A stretch of 64,000 bases of DNA from Gammaproteobacteria bacterium (GTDB lineage: Bacteria > Pseudomonadota > Gammaproteobacteria > UBA1113), in NCBI GenBank assembly GCA_021773295.1, contig JAJFKI010000027.1, positions 62,001-126,000 on the forward strand, given 5' to 3'. A program made the position numbers and the translations under genes. Positions 18,476 through 27,221 of this stretch are shown piece by piece; position 1 is the first letter of the stretch, and every line of letters begins with the position of its first letter. Under the pieces are notes generated by a model, which did not search any database, was not told where the DNA came from, and was given only the letters and a program-made list of their open reading frames with translations.

Positions 18476-19575
18476 AGTCATTGAAAACTAAAACTTGGGT
18501 TTTGTTATTGATAGTAGCTGCCTTGGTGGTGTACTTTACTTATTTGTATTTTAAACCTTTTTATACAGGTCCAGTATCCAATCATTTTGATGGTAGTCGT
18601 TTTAAAAACCCTAGCTATCGTCACAAAAATAAAACATGGCAATTTCTCAAATGGCAAGCCACCAGAAATGCCGCCAAATGGCCTCTTAGAAATCATATTA
18701 CGCCTAATACCGATCTGTCTGCACACGTTGAAGGTAATAGATTACTAGTTACTTTCGTTGGTCACAGCACTGTATTGATTCAAACACAGGGCATTAATAT
18801 TTTGACCGATCCCATTTGGTCACAACGGGCTAGTCCTTTTCAGTGGATAGGCCCCAAGCGAGTTTCACAGCCAGGTATTCCTTTTGCAAGTTTGCCCAAA
18901 GTTGATGTGGTACTGATTTCCCACACTCATTACGATCACTTAGATATTAATACCATTAACAAACTTAATCAGCGCGATAAACCGTTATTCTTAATGGGTC
19001 TTGGTGTTATGCAGCAGGTAAAGTCTCAGCTACATGCTCCCATCAATACAAAAGCATTAGATTGGAGACAAAGTGTCACCATAAAAAATAACGTTAAAAT
19101 AAGTTTTATCCCAATATTACATTGGTCTGCCCGTGGCATATTTGATAATAATAAAACACTCTGGGGTGGGTATGTCATCCAAACTCAAATGGGTAATATC
19201 TTATTTGCAGGAGACACCGGGTATCAAAAACGTATATACAAAGCGATAAAAGAACATTATAGTCCAATAAGACTAGCCATCCTGCCCATAGGTGCTTTTC
19301 TTCCTAGATGGTTTATGCGCTACAACCACATGGATCCCTATGAAGCAGTCCAAGCCTACAAAACCCTAAAGGCAAGCTATGCGCTAGGTATCCACTATGG
19401 AACCTTCCAACTCTCAGATGAGGCAATTGATGAACCAGAAAAACAACTGAAAATAGCATTGAAAAAATCAAAAATAAACAAAAATACTTTTAGGGCTCTT
19501 AACATTGGCCAAACTTGGGCTGTACCTGTCATGAATCAAAGCCACATCAGTCATGGTTGCATGGGGGATGATTAG
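18472..19575 (+). CDS. MBL-fold metal-dependent hydrolase, membrane-anchored (NAPE-PLD-like)
   Basis: Metallo-beta-lactamase-fold enzyme of the group that includes N-acylphosphatidylethanolamine phospholipase D and the RomA/UlaG-like proteins. Residues 9-26 form a transmembrane anchor. Metal ligands: SHTHYDHLD (H151, H153, D155, H156), IPILHWSARG (His), LFAGDTGY (Asp) and LGIHYGTF (His). 367 residues. It overlaps the DUF1460 gene by four bases, so a lipid- or envelope-directed enzyme is paired with a wall-directed one; substrate is unknown. The last dozen residues look unlike the family and may be recent read-through. Confidence 0.82.
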   Translation: MKSLKTKTWVLLLIVAALVVYFTYLYFKPFYTGPVSNHFDGSRFKNPSYRHKNKTWQFLKWQATRNAAKWPLRNHITPNTDLSAHVEGNRLLVTFVGHSTVLIQTQGINILTDPIWSQRASPFQWIGPKRVSQPGIPFASLPKVDVVLISHTHYDHLDINTINKLNQRDKPLFLMGLGVMQQVKSQLHAPINTKALDWRQSVTIKNNVKISFIPILHWSARGIFDNNKTLWGGYVIQTQMGNILFAGDTGYQKRIYKAIKEHYSPIRLAILPIGAFLPRWFMRYNHMDPYEAVQAYKTLKASYALGIHYGTFQLSDEAIDEPEKQLKIALKKSKINKNTFRALNIGQTWAVPVMNQSHISHGCMGDD

Positions 19576-19832
19576 TATCAATGGTGCTACGACATTAACG
19601 GATGCCGATAGAAATTGAGTTAGATGTGATTGCAACTGATTGAGTGCACCATGAATTTTATTATTGTTGTACTGAGTGGTAATATCTTCTCGGATGTCAG
19701 CGATTATAGTACGTAATTGTCGATAAAAATGAGCTGCCTCTGATGCTCCATAATTGCTAACAGACTCCGAAAAATCGATGATTGGAGCTGGGGAGTTTTG
19801 CGTAAGCTCTAAATTTGAAGTACGATAAAAGT
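19576..19832 (-). pseudogene. Possible remnant of a minus-strand gene
   Basis: The 287 bases between the MBL gene and the channel gene hold an unusually long open minus-strand frame without a start codon. It opens after a TAA near 19833 and runs on beneath the MBL 3' end to a TGA near 19459. Its product would contain SESVSNYGASEAAHFYRQL and TIIADIREDI, which look like soluble helical protein. I see no SD and cannot name the family. It may be a decayed gene tail or chance. Confidence 0.3.
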
Positions 19833-19862
19833 ATAAACATTACTTCCTGAAGGGACTCGAGA

Positions 19863-22139
19863 GTGAAACAGTCATTAGCAACATTTATAGCCATATTTTA
19901 TACAACGTTATTGGTAACATTAACAGTTTCTAACGTGAGCAATGCGCAACCCAATGAACCACTTTTTCCTATCAACCAAGCAAATAGACAATTTGATGCG
20001 ATTACCATCAAATTAGCAGGGCGCAGCCCTGCAGTGGGAGAGTTGAAGAAAGCCGTCAGCCAATTAGAAATGTTAAAGGATAAAGCCGAGCAGTGTATCT
20101 CAAAAGCGCAAGATCAAGTGGATGACGTGGAAAAATTATTGCGCACGGATACAGATACAAAACCCGAACCAGGCAAACCTAGAGTTGATATACAATATCT
20201 TAATCAAAAGAAAGGCTTTTATGAAAATCAATTATCTCAATGCCGTTTATTTAAACTGCGCGCCCAAGAGTCAATCGAAGCCTTTGAAACAACGCTCCAA
20301 GCATTAACGACCTCGAGACTTTTAACGCGTAAAAAAACACTAATAGAAGTACTTGATAAAAAATTGCTTGCAACAATCAGCCTTGAACTCAGCACCCAGC
20401 ACGTCGCACGTAAAATTGGATTTCATTTGTTTAGCCCTCTAGCAAGTATTTGGTTGCTGGGCTTATTAATTGTTGCCAGTGGGGTAGGCCTTATGCTGAG
20501 GCGTTATACGACTCTAGCATTAAAACGGTGTCAGAGCTTGGTTGGCAAGGTTATTATGGCGAGCATAAAACCTTATATTATACCAGGGCTTTGCCTAATC
20601 ATTCTCAGTGTATTTTGGCGACTTCTTTATCAAGGTAATGAATTTACAGTTATAGAGCTTAGTTTTTATAGTTTGTTTGCTTATATCCTTTTTTCTCTAT
20701 TCCTCAAGGCGATTTTTGTGCCGCCGCGTCCAGGTAACATTTGGCTATTAAAGCCTGATTTAGCCTTCTTAGTTCACCGACGTTTATCAATACAATTGTT
20801 TATCGTGCTTGCATGTTTGCTAATAATGTTGTGGCAACGCGGCTTAGTGGCTAACGCCATGATTACAAATTTAACATCAACAATAGCCATGTCTATCATT
20901 GCGATTAGTATCTTTTGGACAGCGCTATTATTAAAACGGTTTCAATGGTTTGTCACAAGGAAATGGTTGGGCAATCTTCTCATTGGTTTTTTATTTATCG
21001 GGTTGATTGCTACGATAACCATGGAATGGCTTGGTTTTCACAATTTAACCACGTATTTACTGATCAATAGCCTTCTTACACTCGTTAGTATATGTTTCTT
21101 AGCCGTGTTACTAACCTCAATCTCACTCATTTTTTCAAATTTTATTCGTAAAAAACAATATGAAATTGTACGCATTCCTGCAGAAATTGGGATTCGTTAT
21201 AAATTTGGATTAGAAGCGAGAATTATAAAATATATTGTTTATATAACACTCGTCTATTCTGCCTTTATTTTAATAATAAATATGTGGGGAATCACAAACG
21301 GCGTCTTAAAAAAGTTTATTGAGTGGACATCCGAAGGCTTCGTTGTGTCAAAGCTTTATATTAATCCGGCAATGATTTTCCTTGGTATTGTTTTGTTTTG
21401 CGTTTTATCCATCCTCGGAAAAATACTATCACTTTATGTTGCAAAACTGAGTCGCTTCTCCGGTCAGGAAGACAGCCAAATTGCTTTTGCAGCGTTAACA
21501 CGATACATCACGTTTACAGTAGCTTTAGTCATCGGCCTTTTTATAGCGGGCGTCAACTTTACTGGTTTAGCTATTATAGCGGGTGCGTTATCCGTAGGTA
21601 TTGGGTTAGGCTTGCAAGATATCGTTAATAATTTTGTTTCAGGGATTATTCTGATGTTAGAAAACACCATAAAGCCTGGTGACAGAATTACGTTAGGAAC
21701 ACAAGAAGGCTATGTGAAGCGTGTGCATGTCAGATACACACATATTTCAACCTTAGCTAAAGAAGATGTTATTGTTCCCAACTCACAACTGGTTACAACA
21801 CCGGTTACTAATTTCATGTTAGATAACCCAACCTGGCGAGTCGAGTGCAATGTGGGCGTTGCTTACGGTAGTGATATAGCACTAGTTATAAAATCACTTA
21901 AAGAAGTTGCTGCAGAGAATAGTGATGTTATTCATGACGATCCGGATAATCGTCCAAGAGTTATCTTTTTGGAGTTTGGTGATAGCGCATTACAATTTGG
22001 GTTATGGAGTGTAATAAGAGATGTGAATAAAAAATATAACATTTTGAGTCAACTTAATATTGCAATTGATAAAAAATTTCGTGAAAATAAGATTACCATT
22101 GCCTTCCCACAACGAGATGTTCATATAATCAATAATTGA
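19863..22139 (+). CDS. MscS/MscK-type mechanosensitive channel
   Basis: Large MscS-family channel that releases solutes under membrane tension. A signal peptide (1-28) is followed by a periplasmic helical domain with coiled-coil character to about residue 190, then some ten transmembrane segments, and the MscS core: pore helix with Gly/Ala-rich ALSVGIGLGLQDIVNNFVSG, then GDRITLGTQEGYVKRVHVRYTHIST and VPNSQLVTTPVTNF, the beta domain. 758 residues is between MscS and MscK. The start is GTG with AAGGGA upstream. A carbonic anhydrase gene follows on the same strand. Confidence 0.9.
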   Translation: MKQSLATFIAIFYTTLLVTLTVSNVSNAQPNEPLFPINQANRQFDAITIKLAGRSPAVGELKKAVSQLEMLKDKAEQCISKAQDQVDDVEKLLRTDTDTKPEPGKPRVDIQYLNQKKGFYENQLSQCRLFKLRAQESIEAFETTLQALTTSRLLTRKKTLIEVLDKKLLATISLELSTQHVARKIGFHLFSPLASIWLLGLLIVASGVGLMLRRYTTLALKRCQSLVGKVIMASIKPYIIPGLCLIILSVFWRLLYQGNEFTVIELSFYSLFAYILFSLFLKAIFVPPRPGNIWLLKPDLAFLVHRRLSIQLFIVLACLLIMLWQRGLVANAMITNLTSTIAMSIIAISIFWTALLLKRFQWFVTRKWLGNLLIGFLFIGLIATITMEWLGFHNLTTYLLINSLLTLVSICFLAVLLTSISLIFSNFIRKKQYEIVRIPAEIGIRYKFGLEARIIKYIVYITLVYSAFILIINMWGITNGVLKKFIEWTSEGFVVSKLYINPAMIFLGIVLFCVLSILGKILSLYVAKLSRFSGQEDSQIAFAALTRYITFTVALVIGLFIAGVNFTGLAIIAGALSVGIGLGLQDIVNNFVSGIILMLENTIKPGDRITLGTQEGYVKRVHVRYTHISTLAKEDVIVPNSQLVTTPVTNFMLDNPTWRVECNVGVAYGSDIALVIKSLKEVAAENSDVIHDDPDNRPRVIFLEFGDSALQFGLWSVIRDVNKKYNILSQLNIAIDKKFRENKITIAFPQRDVHIINN

Positions 22140-22195
22140 CGCTAGTCACACTTGTAAGTATGATCGCCTCATTATCATATAGGAGTGGTACTATC

Positions 22196-22798
22196 GTGGA
22201 TAAATCATTAACAAAAATGCTGGCAGGTTATCAAGCTTTTCGTGAAAAATATGCTCTTGGTGATTACTCTATCATGGAACAATTGGCTGTTCATGGCCAA
22301 AAGCCAGAAACCATGGTTGTCGCTTGTTGTGACTCAAGGGTTGATCCCTCTGTGATTTTGCAATGCGATCCGGGTGAGTTATTCACCGTGAGAAATGTTG
22401 CCAATGTGGTACCCCCCTATGAGTCAGATGAAAAGCATCATGGCACGAGTGCAGCCTTAGAGTTTGGCATCTGTCATTTAAACGTTAAACATTTAATTGT
22501 ATTAGGACACAGTCAGTGCGGTGGAATAAACGCTTTATTACATAGTGAATCCCTTGAAACGCATAATGACTTTATCTCTAATTGGGTGTCTGGTATTCAG
22601 TGTGAATCACCTAGTGTGGATGATGATACATTAGCAAAAGAGGCTTTAATAACCTATCATAAAAATTGCCTAAGCTTCCCTTGGATTAAAACCCGCGTTG
22701 AGAATAAACAATTAATGATTCATCTCTGGTTCTTTACTATCAAAGAAGGGCAGATTTATACCTACGACGCTAAAGAAGCATGTTTTGTACCTTTATAG
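22196..22798 (+). CDS. Beta-class carbonic anhydrase
   Basis: Interconverts CO2 and bicarbonate with a zinc ion held by Cys-His-Cys. The ligands are visible in ACCDSRVDP and LGHSQCGG. PGELFTVRNVANVVPP and HGTSAALEFGICHL are standard. I chose the GTG at 22196 because AGGAG lies 10 bases before it (22181-22185) and translation then starts MDKSLTKMLAGYQAF, as in relatives; the frame is open 20 codons further upstream. About 200 residues. Lies 56 bases after the channel gene. Confidence 0.9.
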   Translation: MDKSLTKMLAGYQAFREKYALGDYSIMEQLAVHGQKPETMVVACCDSRVDPSVILQCDPGELFTVRNVANVVPPYESDEKHHGTSAALEFGICHLNVKHLIVLGHSQCGGINALLHSESLETHNDFISNWVSGIQCESPSVDDDTLAKEALITYHKNCLSFPWIKTRVENKQLMIHLWFFTIKEGQIYTYDAKEACFVPL

Positions 22799-22806
22799 AA
22801 GTGTTC

Positions 22807-24057
22807 TTAAGGTTCAAATACAGTGTTAACATCAGGGAATACTGTGTTGGCTGCTTTGTCTCGAGCATCTCTAAGTGCTTGTTCCTTCATTGCTCTTTCG
22901 CAATTCCTATAGTCAGCAATACTAGCTGGTACACCTATCACACCAAAGGTACCAACTTGAGTTAATGCTTTTCCCCAGCGTGGTACTCTTTCATTTTTTA
23001 AACCATAAGTAGTGATTAGTGTTAATAAGCCAGCAATATCCACCGAGTCAGCAATTAAGTGACCAACCAGCGCTAAATATTGCCAGACTTTTAATGATCC
23101 TTTTTTATGGTGCTCGTGATTAGAAATAGGTTGTAAAAAAAAGTCTTCTCCACTGTCAGACTCATTCATTTCTTGTGTCAGAATTTGATGGTGGCGGTTT
23201 AAGACTTGGTGAGAATACATAGCACCGGTGGCAATAATAATAGAAACTCCCCCGCCAAAGGCCAAACCATAATATGAAAGATTAAAGAAAAACTTATTAA
23301 AGTCTGCCGCATTATCTATTATGTCGCCGAAGTAAATAGTGCTATTTACCATACTGGTTATAAGCAGCATTGCGGCTGAAAGATTAGTCCAGCGATCAGC
23401 ATCATCATTCATAGGACTGTGCGGTTTAGGTCCAACTATTTCCTGTCCACGTGGATGTTCAAGTTGAGCTTTTATTTCCATAGCATTTTTACACGTTCTA
23501 TACTGTGCAAAGCTTGCAAGTGCACCAATAAAAAAGGTGCCAGCTTGGGTAAGTGCTTGGGCCCATTGCGGGACATCTTCATGTTCTAGCCCAAACATAA
23601 TAATAAGCGTCCATAATCCTGCGATATCAACAGAGTCAGATACCCAGTTTGAGGCAAGCGCGATATGTTGCCACCACTTTAAGCGTGGATTGTCTATGGA
23701 ATCATCTTCGTTGTTATTATTAGTGCCGTAGTTATTTTGAGGGACAATAGACACCAGTGCTTGCTGAGCGTCATCTTTTTCTTCTTCTAATTCAATCTTT
23801 TTATTTTTATTAGGTTGATGATGTAAGTTTAAAATAAAATTTGAATAGCCAGATCCAAGCGCAATGATCAATGAAATTATCATACCAAAGACAAGGCCAT
23901 ACATGGATAAATTAAATATATCCTCATCAAATTCGCCAGCATTATCAATGATGCCACCAAAATAAACACTGCAATTAAAGAAGCTGCTGATACCAATCAT
24001 TAAGGCGGATAAGCCTGTCCAAAAGTCGGCTTGTTTGCGACCGTGGGAATGTGCCAT
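22807..24057 (-). CDS. Internally duplicated membrane protein, unknown
   Basis: Not recognised. The product is two homologous halves of about 180 residues. Shared landmarks occur twice in the same order: a WT-x-L-S-A start, YFGxIIDNAxxF, FNLSxYGLxFG, a helix ending in LNxHHQ, a variable acidic linker, WWQH/VWQY, SDSVDIAGLxTLI, ExxVPxWxxALTQxGTF and a YRxCxxAM tail. Each half has about four hydrophobic helices. Conserved Asp, Asn and His in or next to helices suggest a functional site. I prefer the ATG at 24057 (MAHSHGRK) because a GAGAGAGAAAG purine tract precedes it; an earlier ATG at 24096 lacks an SD. Confidence 0.7.
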   Translation of the reverse strand: MAHSHGRKQADFWTGLSALMIGISSFFNCSVYFGGIIDNAGEFDEDIFNLSMYGLVFGMIISLIIALGSGYSNFILNLHHQPNKNKKIELEEEKDDAQQALVSIVPQNNYGTNNNNEDDSIDNPRLKWWQHIALASNWVSDSVDIAGLWTLIIMFGLEHEDVPQWAQALTQAGTFFIGALASFAQYRTCKNAMEIKAQLEHPRGQEIVGPKPHSPMNDDADRWTNLSAAMLLITSMVNSTIYFGDIIDNAADFNKFFFNLSYYGLAFGGGVSIIIATGAMYSHQVLNRHHQILTQEMNESDSGEDFFLQPISNHEHHKKGSLKVWQYLALVGHLIADSVDIAGLLTLITTYGLKNERVPRWGKALTQVGTFGVIGVPASIADYRNCERAMKEQALRDARDKAANTVFPDVNTVFEP

Positions 24058-24214
24058 ATTCTTTCTCTCTCTGGGATTATCTGAAGGCAAGATCATAGGT
24101 GATTAAGCTTTTAGAGTCAACAGCGATGATAACCATTCTCATTAAGAAATTGTATTTTTCATGGAAATTGACAAAAGAACATAATTTGTCCAGCGAAATA
24201 TCACGGAACCCTAC

Positions 24215-24238
24215 TATGCTCGGCAAATGCTTTAATAT
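24215..24238. repeat. Left att-like direct repeat (copy of ldhA 3' end)
   Basis: 24 bases matching 29701-29724 at 23 of 24 positions. On the minus strand it encodes IKAFAEH in the ldhA frame, followed by SRVP and a TGA, as an original ldhA tail would. It marks the outer end of the island. Confidence 0.65.
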
Positions 24239-24269
24239 GAGGTGCGGCCCCGATCCTGGAAATTTAGGG

Positions 24270-24590
24270 TTAAATCTTCGTTATCACAGCCTCAGTGACT
24301 AAATCATATTCAATTTCAGCAATTTTTTTCTCCATTTCCAACTGAAATATCCCAAATCTGTTAATGTGCTCTGTCCAGTATGGTGAAATCCCAGCTAACA
24401 TCTCATCGGGAATCTCAATGCCTTGAGATCTTAACTTATTGATAGCCTTAGTTTGGTACACGACGTTATGAAATATGATCATGTTTGCCAACAGATGGTT
24501 AAACCGAATCATTTTTCTCTGGTTTGGTCTCATATTATCACTAATAGGGGTAATGCCCCCATTCGTGTCAAAATTTACGGTAATACTCTC
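24270..24590 (-). pseudogene. Tn3-family transposase, C-terminal fragment
   Basis: The residues match the end of Tn3-type TnpA: FDTNGGITPISDN, then NQRKMIRFNHLLANMIIFHN and EMLAGISPYWTEHINRFG. Only about 105 of roughly 1,000 residues remain; the frame stops at a TGA near 24591, beside the truncated start of the DDE transposase. Its last 90 bases (24277-24366) recur at 28599-28688. Confidence 0.75.
24277..24366. repeat. 90-bp direct repeat, copy 1 (Tn3 tnpA end)
   Basis: Matches 28599-28688 in the same orientation with three differences that I can count. Both copies encode the NRFGIFQLEMEKK region of a Tn3 transposase on the minus strand. The pair encloses the DDE transposase, TniB, recombinase and nhaA genes. 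Confidence 0.8.
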
Positions 24591-24602
24591 AAAACATCAT
24601 AA

Positions 24603-25566
24603 GATTTTTTCTTTGAGCTTATTGCACGAGTTCATGAGCATCATATCTGCTTTGCCTTTTTAACAGCGATCATTCATCCAAAACGATTAGCTAGAACTGC
24701 AATTATTATCCAGTCATCCACACTGATCAAGCTCCATAAGGCACTAATAAAAAGAAAATATCGCTTATTATTTTCTCGGAAATCACAGCGAAAACCAGGA
24801 CCTACCGGGCCATCTCAAGCATTAATTAATGCTATCCTGGAAATGAAAAAGCATAATCCTCGTTTTGGGTGTCGACGAATTGCAATGCAAATAAGTGACA
24901 CCGTTGGCATGGATATTAATAAAGATATTGTCTGGTGGGTTCTATCTCAATATTATCAACCAGGCTCCGGTGGTGATGGTCCTTCATGGCTAACCTTCAT
25001 TGGCCACACGAAAGATAGTTTGTGGTCTGTTGACTTCTTTCGGGTTGAGTCTATCCTGCTAAAATCTCACTGGGTTATGGTCATCATGGATCAATTTACG
25101 CGACGTATTATTGGTTTTGCTGTTCATCAAGGTGACTTAAATGGCATTGCCATTTGCTGCATGTTCAACAAAATGATTGCGAAACAAGCGTTACCAAAGC
25201 ATCTATCTTCAGACAACGAGCCGCTCTTTAACTTTCATCGATGGAAAGCGAATTTACGCATTTTAGACATCAAAGAAGTAAATTCCATTCCCTATCAACC
25301 TCGATCACATCCTTTCATTGAGCGATTGATTCGAAGTTGCAGAAATGAGCTATTGGACCGTACACTATTTTGGACTGAATCAGACTTACAGCGCATACTC
25401 GACCAATTTAAGCAATATTTTAACGAGCAGCGTACCCACATGGGATTGCATGGGTAGCGTACCCAACAACATTGCTGAAAATAAGCAAAGCAACGTTATT
25501 AATATTAATCAGTTTCAATGGAAAACCCATTGCCGTGGCCTTTTTCAATTGCCTATTGCTGCTTGA
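24603..25566 (+). pseudogene. rve/DDE-type transposase, N-truncated and frameshifted
   Basis: Integrase-core transposase. The frame is open from 24603 with no start codon, and family sequence is visible from about 24660 (RLARTAIIIQSSTLIKLHKAL, then RRKPGP-like and NPRFGCRRIAMQI). The catalytic triad survives: LWSVDFF (Asp), LSSDNEPLF (Asp) and HPFIERLI (Glu). At about 25455 the frame ends early at TAG after THMGLHG, while the expected C-terminus (FQWKTHCRGLFQLPIAA) continues in another frame to 25566. Thus both ends are damaged and the element is unlikely to move by itself. Confidence 0.75.
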
Positions 25567-25588
25567 TTAACAATTAAAGACCTACACC

Positions 25589-25804
25589 TTGAAAAAACAT
25601 TCACACTTAAATCAATCGGATATTTCAGAATACATTTTAGCAAAGAGTGAAGGGATCATTAGTGAAGTTTCTACACTGATTAAACGCGCAGCCGTATTGG
25701 CAATTGAATCAAAACAAGAATGTATTGATATAGATTTGCTGCAATCGGTGGACTACCATTCACCGATGGAACGGCGCCAGATGTTTGAACGTGAACTTCT
25801 GTAA
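25589..25804 (+). pseudogene. TniB/TnsC-like ATPase, C-terminal fragment
   Basis: About 70 residues resembling the C-terminus of TniB, the AAA+ transposition ATPase of Tn5053/Tn402-type elements: SEGIISEVSTLIKRAAVLAIES, then CIDIDLLQSVDYHSPMERRQMFE. No Walker motifs and no credible start (TTG, no SD). It ends directly at the stop of the recombinase gene on the other strand. Relationship is judged by eye. Confidence 0.5.
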
Positions 25805-27013
25805 TTAATACTCAGCGGGCTTTTTATTTTTCGCTGATAACGATAAATTGCGAGTGGCAGCATGTCGATCCGTTTGCGCCACATGCCGGTAATGCATGGT
25901 AGTGCCAACATCACTGTGCCCGGCATTTTCTTGCGCGACTTTTAATGGGGCACCTGACTCCAATAGATACGTCACATAACTGTGACGCAACCAATGAGCG
26001 GAAGCAGCCCGTAGCTTAGAAGCTTTTCTAGGTTCATCGGGTTCGAACTGCGCGCTACCTAAATCAAATGCCCATCGTAGAATTTGATCGATACGGCGTG
26101 TACTGATAGGTTGCTTTAAATTTTGCATCGGAATAAGAGGCGTCTTTTCGCGAAACTTAGGAACAGATGAGGGCAGCCCAATATTGAACCTAAATTCCCC
26201 CAATGCATTTAACAAGTCATCTGGCACCGGAATTTCACGCACTTTTTTGCCTTTTCCTGTCACACGCAAAAACCAATTATTTTCTCGTTGCAAAAAATTT
26301 CCCATCCGATTGTTTGCTGCTTCGGCAATGCGAAGTCCGGTATAAAATAATAAAAGCACAATATAGCGAGCACGGATGACTTGAAATTTTTGTTTGTCAT
26401 CATTAATGAGATGCTCTGATAATGATTGCAATACCGCATTGATTTCATCCAATTCTAAATAACGATCGATGATTTTATTCTTTGATTTATTCCGTTTTTT
26501 ACGCCGTCGGTCAACGGCCAACGGATTGCCAATTAAATAATTAGATTGCACCAGGTAATTAAAGAAAGAATCTAAGATGGTTAAAGCTTTATTTATAGAG
26601 CTATTGCCCAGGCCTTTCACAAAAGGTCGCCAATTTTCATTAATCGAGCCATCTTTGTTTTGTCGTCTAGCGCTAGGAGCACACCAAAGTTTTTTGGGAG
26701 TAGGGTGCTTCAAAAAAGATTGATATTCTAATAAGTGATCACGTCGCAAACTAGAAATATTCACTTTGGCGACATGAATACACCACAACAATAAGCGTTC
26801 AATTTCCTTACTATATGAGCGTAATGTTTCTGGCGAGTCTTTAAATTCACTTAGAAAAACTGAAATGGCTTCGGCATCATTTTTTGCACTAATTAAGGCA
26901 GAACCTAGCTCTTTGTTATAATCAACTTGAGTAAACTCAACAATGGATTTGCCCATTTGACTTAGATTATCGGCAAGGATAAATAGTGGTCTGATAGGTT
27001 CAGGTTGAGCCAT
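25805..27013 (-). CDS. Tyrosine recombinase (site-specific integrase)
   Basis: Phage-integrase-type recombinase. With the start used here the catalytic residues are R228 (TGLRIAEA), the Lys in VTGKGKKVREIP, H340 and R343 (HWLRHSY), H366 (AGHSDVGTT) and the nucleophile Y375 (MHYRHV), so it looks functional. An N-terminal SAM-like core-binding domain covers about residues 45-160. I start at the ATG at 27013, preceded by AGAGGG; the ATG at 27034 has no SD. It is the best candidate for the enzyme that inserted the island into ldhA. Confidence 0.88.
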   Translation of the reverse strand: MAQPEPIRPLFILADNLSQMGKSIVEFTQVDYNKELGSALISAKNDAEAISVFLSEFKDSPETLRSYSKEIERLLLWCIHVAKVNISSLRRDHLLEYQSFLKHPTPKKLWCAPSARRQNKDGSINENWRPFVKGLGNSSINKALTILDSFFNYLVQSNYLIGNPLAVDRRRKKRNKSKNKIIDRYLELDEINAVLQSLSEHLINDDKQKFQVIRARYIVLLLFYTGLRIAEAANNRMGNFLQRENNWFLRVTGKGKKVREIPVPDDLLNALGEFRFNIGLPSSVPKFREKTPLIPMQNLKQPISTRRIDQILRWAFDLGSAQFEPDEPRKASKLRAASAHWLRHSYVTYLLESGAPLKVAQENAGHSDVGTTMHYRHVAQTDRHAATRNLSLSAKNKKPAEY

Positions 27014-27221
27014 AAAACGCCCTCTTTTTGACATTCAGATAATAAGATTACTCGGAAATTATTGATTTGTACCATGCGCCCTGTTATATTGCAAGTTACT
27101 CAATGATGGATTAAGTTGCTATGAAGAGGCCTCTTAAAAAACAATCACTTTATTCTTTGTCGCTAGTGGCATGAGATGTCATGTATGGCGACAACGCAGA
27201 ATACGAGTTAGGAAATAATAA

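Noticed and set aside
24475-24663. Plus-strand 62-residue hydrophobic frame
   Set aside because: Antisense to the Tn3 transposase fragment, crossing the joint with the DDE transposase.
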